This document shows positions 52,854 to 56,045 of a stretch of DNA of 56,045 nucleotides, piece by piece. A program made the position numbers and the translations under genes. Each line of letters opens with the position of its first letter. The first letter of the stretch is position 1. The stretch comes from Aquabacterium sp. GTDB lineage: Bacteria; Pseudomonadota; Gammaproteobacteria; Burkholderiales; Burkholderiaceae_C. Where the stretch lies: NCBI RefSeq assembly GCF_030652515.1, contig NZ_JAUSAR010000163.1, forward strand, positions 1-56,045, read 5' to 3'. A model generated the notes under the pieces. The model saw only the letters and a list, made by a program, of their open reading frames with translations, had not been told where the DNA came from and searched no databases.

Positions 52854-53582
52854 ATGAAACCACATCACTTCAAAGCCTGCGTGGCCTCGGCATTGGCCTG
52901 CTTGTCGATGAGCACCGCACGTGCCCACTACCTTTGGATCGAGCATGAAGGCCCCCAGGCCACCGTGTTTTTTGGCGAGTACGAAGAGTCTGCCCGAGAA
53001 CGCTCGCCGGGCCGACTCGATGAGATCCCGGGGCCTCATGCCCAGTGGCTGACGGCCTCCGATGCGGTGGCTAAGCCCGTCAAGCTGAGCAAACGCGCCG
53101 ACGGCTTTGCCTTCGCATCGCCGATTCCCGCGCAAGCCACGATCCTGGTGGAAGAGCTGGCCTTGGGGGTGAAAGACTGGAGCATGTCGGGCATCGGCAT
53201 CGTCAAGCCATTCTTCTACGCGCGCCATCAAGGCACCCTCCCCACCTCAGCAGCCCAGCCCGGCCTGACGCTGGACATCGTCCCATCGCCTGAAGCGGGC
53301 AACTTCAAGGTGTACTTCCGCGGCAAGCCACTGCCCAAGGCCGATGTGAAGATCGTGGCCCAGAACACTTGGGCCCAGGAAGCACGAACGGACAAGGAGG
53401 GCGCTGTGCGCCTGCCCATGCCCTGGAAGGGGCAATACATCTTGCAAGTGATCCACCTGGAGCAAGGCGCTGGCGAGTTTGAAGGCAAGCCTTACCAAGC
53501 CAAGCGGCACCGGGCCACCTTGACCCTGACGGCGGCGCAAGGCGAGCCCACCTTCTCGCCTTCACGCTCAAGTCAACCATGA
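52854..53582 (+). CDS. DUF4198 exported protein
   Basis: A 242-residue periplasmic protein. The signal peptide ([24 protein letters not shown]) ends just before HYLWIEHEG, the hallmark start of DUF4198/NikM-like proteins, whose first mature His can bind metal. A C-terminal Ig-like strand region has KADVKIVAQNTWAQEARTDKEGAV. An ATG at 52833 overlapping the receptor stop is an alternative start. DUF4198 proteins often accompany metal uptake receptors; the role is not established. It overlaps the next gene by four bases. Confidence 0.85.
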   Translation: MKPHHFKACVASALACLSMSTARAHYLWIEHEGPQATVFFGEYEESARERSPGRLDEIPGPHAQWLTASDAVAKPVKLSKRADGFAFASPIPAQATILVEELALGVKDWSMSGIGIVKPFFYARHQGTLPTSAAQPGLTLDIVPSPEAGNFKVYFRGKPLPKADVKIVAQNTWAQEARTDKEGAVRLPMPWKGQYILQVIHLEQGAGEFEGKPYQAKRHRATLTLTAAQGEPTFSPSRSSQP

Positions 53583-54271
53583 GTGCGGTGCTGCCGGGCC
53601 ACACGGCTGCCCCGGTCAGCCGCCCTGGCGGCCCCTTGTTCTTGCCCGTCGGCTGGCGCCGAGCTGCCGTTTTGAAATGGCTGAAGCGCACCCACGCCTG
53701 GTGTGGGTTGTGGGGCGGTGTCTTCGGCTTGCTGTTCGGAGCCACCGGCATCCTGCTCAATCACCGTGCGGTGATGAAGCTGCCTTTGGTGGAGACGACC
53801 CCCAGCAACTTCACCATCCCGGTGGAGCCCGACCAACGCGCTGACCCTCAGGCCATGGCGCAATGGTTGGCCACCTCGCTGCATGTGCGACCTGAGCAGT
53901 TGCGTTTGCTGCGAGAGCCGGCCAGGCCCGTCAGTTGGGGCCAGCAATCATTGCAACAGCCCGAGCGCTGGGAGTTCAGCCACTCCGGCCCCAAAGGCAG
54001 CGTGGTCGCGGAGTACTGGCGCGGCAATCCACTCGTCACGGTCAAGCGCAAGGAAGGCAATGGTTTTTACCTGCTGACGCGCTTGCACATGGCGCAGAGC
54101 GTGCACCCCTTGTGGATATTGGCCGCTGACTCGATCGCCGGGTGCCTGGTGGTGCTCTCCATCACGGGCGTGCTGATGTGGTCTCGCTTGCATGGTCGGC
54201 GCCTGGTAGCACTGACCCTGTTCGGCATCCCACTGACCGCACTGGTCACGGGTGCCTTGCTGTCGCTGTAA
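53579..54271 (+). CDS. PepSY-associated transmembrane protein
   Basis: A 230-residue protein with membrane helices at about 38-60, 180-200 and 207-230 and a periplasmic PepSY-like domain between (90-175). The opening LKWLKRTHAWCGLWGGVFGLLFGATGILLNHR is typical of PepSY-TM proteins linked to siderophore receptors and thought to take part in periplasmic iron reduction. It starts inside the DUF4198 stop codon. Its length fits the short PepSY-TM class. Confidence 0.88.
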   Translation: MSAVLPGHTAAPVSRPGGPLFLPVGWRRAAVLKWLKRTHAWCGLWGGVFGLLFGATGILLNHRAVMKLPLVETTPSNFTIPVEPDQRADPQAMAQWLATSLHVRPEQLRLLREPARPVSWGQQSLQQPERWEFSHSGPKGSVVAEYWRGNPLVTVKRKEGNGFYLLTRLHMAQSVHPLWILAADSIAGCLVVLSITGVLMWSRLHGRRLVALTLFGIPLTALVTGALLSL

Positions 54272-54292
54272 GCCACTCAGCGGCCCTGGCCA

Positions 54293-55561
54293 TCAGCTCG
54301 CCCGCAATTTCGTGGGCGAGCGTTTCTTCTGGCCCACCCCCAGCTGGTGGGCAATGAACTTGGCAAACACCCACAAGGCCGACTCGCTCGGCTTGGGGGC
54401 TTCTCCCTTGCCAATGCGCTTGAGCTGACCGGTGTACCAGGTCACCTCCAGCAAACCCATCTTGTCGATGAACTTGATGCCGGTCTTGATCGGCTTGATC
54501 ACGTGCGTCGGTTCCTGCCCGTTCAACAAGCGCTGAGGCAGCGCAGGCTCCACCGCCAGTGCCCGCGCCAGTCCCACCATGTCCACCGCGCCCGAGCTGA
54601 TGGCCGCGGCCATGCCCTGCGATGAACGGAAGCCCCCCGTCACCACCAACGGCGTCTTGACGGCCTGGCGTGCCTTCTCGGCAAAGGCCATGAAGTAGGC
54701 CTCGCGCTGGCGCGTGCTGTCCTTCACCGGCGCGGCTTGGTCGGCCTTGATCCCCGTCATGGCGGGCGCCTCGTAGGTGCCACCCGACACCTCGATCAAG
54801 TCGATGCCCGCTTCGGCCAGCGCGCGGATCGTGTCCAGCGACTCTTCTTCCGTGAAACCACCGCGCTGGAAGTCGGCCGAGTTCAGCTTGATGCCCACCG
54901 GGAAGTCAGGCCCCACGTGTTCGCGCATGGACCGGTAAACCGCCAGCACAAAGCGGCGGCGCTTCTCGGCCGTGCCACCCCACTCGTCGGTGCGGCGGTT
55001 GTGGTGCGGTGACAAAAACTGGCTGACCAGGTAACCATGCGCCCCATGGATCTGCACGCCCGTGAAACCAGCCTGCTTGACGATGCCTGCCGCCCGGCCA
55101 TACCGCTCGACCAGGCCATGGATCTCGGCATCGGTCAACTCGCGCGGCGTGGCGAAAAAGGCTTTCATGTCATCGCGAAACGGCACGGCCGATGGCGCCA
55201 CGGTCTCTTTGTTCAAGCCCTTGGGCGATTGCTTGCCCGGGTGGTTGAGCTGCACCCAGCATTGCGTGCCGCCCCGCGTGCCCGCTTGCGCCCAGGCTTT
55301 CAGCTCGGCCAGGTGGCGGTCGTCTTCGATGACCACGTTGCCGGGTTCGCCCAAGGCGCGCCGGTCGATCATCACGTTGCCGGTGACACACAAACCCACA
55401 CCACCATCGGCCCAGGCCTGGTACAGGCGCACAAGCTCCGGCGTCGGCGCGCGTTCACGATTGCCCAGGGCTTCGGACATCGCCGATTTGAACAGGCGGT
55501 TCTTGATCACCACGCCATTGGGCAGCGTGAACGGTTGGGCCAAAACGGCTTGAGGCGTCAT
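54293..55561 (-). CDS. NADH:flavin oxidoreductase, Old Yellow Enzyme family
   Basis: A 422-residue FMN-dependent TIM-barrel enzyme. It shows LPNGVVIKNRLFKSAMSEALGN, the substrate region WVQLNHPGKQSPK, GFTGVQIHGAHGYLVSQFLSPHHNRRTDEWGG, and the late FMN-binding VVTGGFRSSQGM. It resembles the single-domain OYE-like or 2,4-dienoyl-CoA reductase N-terminal type and probably reduces activated C=C bonds. AGGAG stands before the ATG at 55561. The 3' end contains a hairpin. Confidence 0.9.
   Translation of the reverse strand: MTPQAVLAQPFTLPNGVVIKNRLFKSAMSEALGNRERAPTPELVRLYQAWADGGVGLCVTGNVMIDRRALGEPGNVVIEDDRHLAELKAWAQAGTRGGTQCWVQLNHPGKQSPKGLNKETVAPSAVPFRDDMKAFFATPRELTDAEIHGLVERYGRAAGIVKQAGFTGVQIHGAHGYLVSQFLSPHHNRRTDEWGGTAEKRRRFVLAVYRSMREHVGPDFPVGIKLNSADFQRGGFTEEESLDTIRALAEAGIDLIEVSGGTYEAPAMTGIKADQAAPVKDSTRQREAYFMAFAEKARQAVKTPLVVTGGFRSSQGMAAAISSGAVDMVGLARALAVEPALPQRLLNGQEPTHVIKPIKTGIKFIDKMGLLEVTWYTGQLKRIGKGEAPKPSESALWVFAKFIAHQLGVGQKKRSPTKLRAS
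54296..54321. terminator. hairpin at the 3' end of the OYE-family gene
   Basis: GCTCGCCC (54296-54303) pairs with GGGCGAGC (54314-54321), extended by one G-T and one C-G pair. On the plus strand it is followed by GTTTCTTCT, so it can end the PepSY-TM operon. It lies inside the last codons of the convergent minus-strand gene. Its arms match those of the terminator at 50592-50616. Confidence 0.6.
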
Positions 55562-55751
55562 CCTAAGTACTCCTGAAAACACCGGGAAAGACGCGATTGA
55601 ACACCGAAATGGCCATGTCTGCAGCGCACACAGGCCCGCACCACCGGCTCCAATGCACATTTCATTGACGTTGAAGGGCCACAAACATTCATAAACACTG
55701 TTTTTCAGAGGGAAGTGGCATTACCATCGCAGGCGCAATACCCTTGAGGAA

Positions 55752-55772
55752 CACATGCGAACACAGCATGTG
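55752..55772. other. seven-base inverted repeat upstream of the SWIB gene
   Basis: CACATGC-GAACACA-GCATGTG is a perfect inverted repeat about 47 bases before the start codon at 55819. It is a candidate operator. The 257-bp divergent promoter stretch 55562-55818 otherwise holds nothing I can support as a gene. Confidence 0.35.
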
Positions 55773-55818
55773 CCCGAGGCAAGGCATCAGATCTGACCCT
55801 AGATTGGAGTGAATTCAC

Positions 55819-56045
55819 ATGGCAACTGCGAAGAAAGTCCCGGCCAAAAAGGCTGCGGCACCTGCGAAAGTCCCGGCAAAGAAGGCTGCACCTGCAGCCA
55901 AGAAGGTCGCTGTCAAGCGCACCCCGAATGCCGCCTTCATGAAGGCTCTCACACCGAGCCCGGCTCTGGCCGCAGTCATTGGCGCTGAGCCACTGCCGCG
56001 TACGGAAGTCACCAAGAAGGTTTGGGAATACATCAAGAAGCACAA
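55819..56045 (+). CDS. SWIB/MDM2-domain protein with basic Lys/Ala/Pro-rich tail, 5' part
   Basis: The first 75 codons are present and the gene is cut by the right edge. The N-terminus is low-complexity and basic, built from units like VPAKKAA (about 1-35), similar to histone H1-like tails. From about residue 37 NAAFMKALTPSPALAAVIGAEPLPRTEVTKKVWEYIKKH is the start of a SWIB domain. Such proteins are known from Chlamydia and many betaproteobacteria and probably bind DNA or compact the nucleoid. The start at 55819 is the only sensible ATG; GGAGTG lies 14 bases upstream. Confidence 0.9.
   Translation, partial: MATAKKVPAKKAAAPAKVPAKKAAPAAKKVAVKRTPNAAFMKALTPSPALAAVIGAEPLPRTEVTKKVWEYIKKH

Overview
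The window is high-GC chromosomal DNA of a Gram-negative betaproteobacterium, most likely Burkholderiales (Comamonadaceae or a close relative). The evidence is the divergent bamE/fur pair with dapB behind bamE, the hpf-ptsN-hprK block, three PEP-CTERM proteins, a PglL-type O-oligosaccharyltransferase and several TonB receptors. I see no rRNA, tRNA, CRISPR array, phage or insertion sequence. No species can be named from the sequence alone.

Layout. (1) 1-3130, minus strand: a perfect sigma-54 promoter and a well-conserved guanidine-I (ykkC) riboswitch precede an ABC substrate-binding protein, a membrane di-iron desaturase/hydroxylase-like protein, an SDR dehydrogenase and a creatininase-family hydrolase that runs off the left edge. 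This is the strongest candidate for an undescribed system: nitrogen- and guanidine-controlled uptake and oxidative breakdown of a guanidine-type compound. (2) 3138-6642, minus: aliphatic amidase AmiE coupled to a NorQ/CbbQ-type AAA+ ATPase and a NorD/CbbO-type VWA protein. (3) 6754-11274: two exported intradiol-dioxygenase-like proteins flank an OmpR/EnvZ-type two-component system; the second is coupled to a PEP-CTERM protein. (4) 11284-14628: a divergent acyl-CoA synthetase/aldehyde dehydrogenase pair around a 14-bp palindrome. (5) 14639-17865: a BigR/SqrR-type persulfide-responsive cluster (bigR, two YeeE/YedE half transporters, mtnN, DUF962; divergent blh). (6) 18119-24434: a BetR-REC regulator with a membrane histidine kinase, purT, a Crp/Fnr regulator, an orphan HigA-like protein and AMP nucleosidase. 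(7) 24498-29785: housekeeping block exbD-exbB-dapB-bamE, fur, hprK-ptsN-hpf. (8) 29994-35908: MFS transporter, pglL, a 541-bp non-coding stretch full of long inverted repeats, moaC and an M48 metalloprotease.

(9) 35958-54271 is mainly iron acquisition, with three Fur-box-like sites. Site one heads a small protein, a PEP-CTERM protein, a heme receptor and hmuSTUV. Site two heads a Fiu-like catecholate receptor, piuC, a PepSY protein and cytochrome b561. Site three heads another siderophore receptor, a DUF4198 protein and a PepSY membrane protein. An FMN 2-hydroxy-acid dehydrogenase, a PhoX/DUF839 protein and a PEP-CTERM protein lie between sites two and three. (10) 54293-56045: an Old Yellow Enzyme-family oxidoreductase and the start of a SWIB-domain protein cut by the right edge. 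Fur itself and ExbB/ExbD (energy for TonB) lie in region 7, so regulator, energy transducer and receptors are all within 30 kb.

Starts were moved inward from the longest open frame where a Shine-Dalgarno sequence, signal peptide or family length argued for it. Functions are inferred from motifs and remembered family features; no database search was run.
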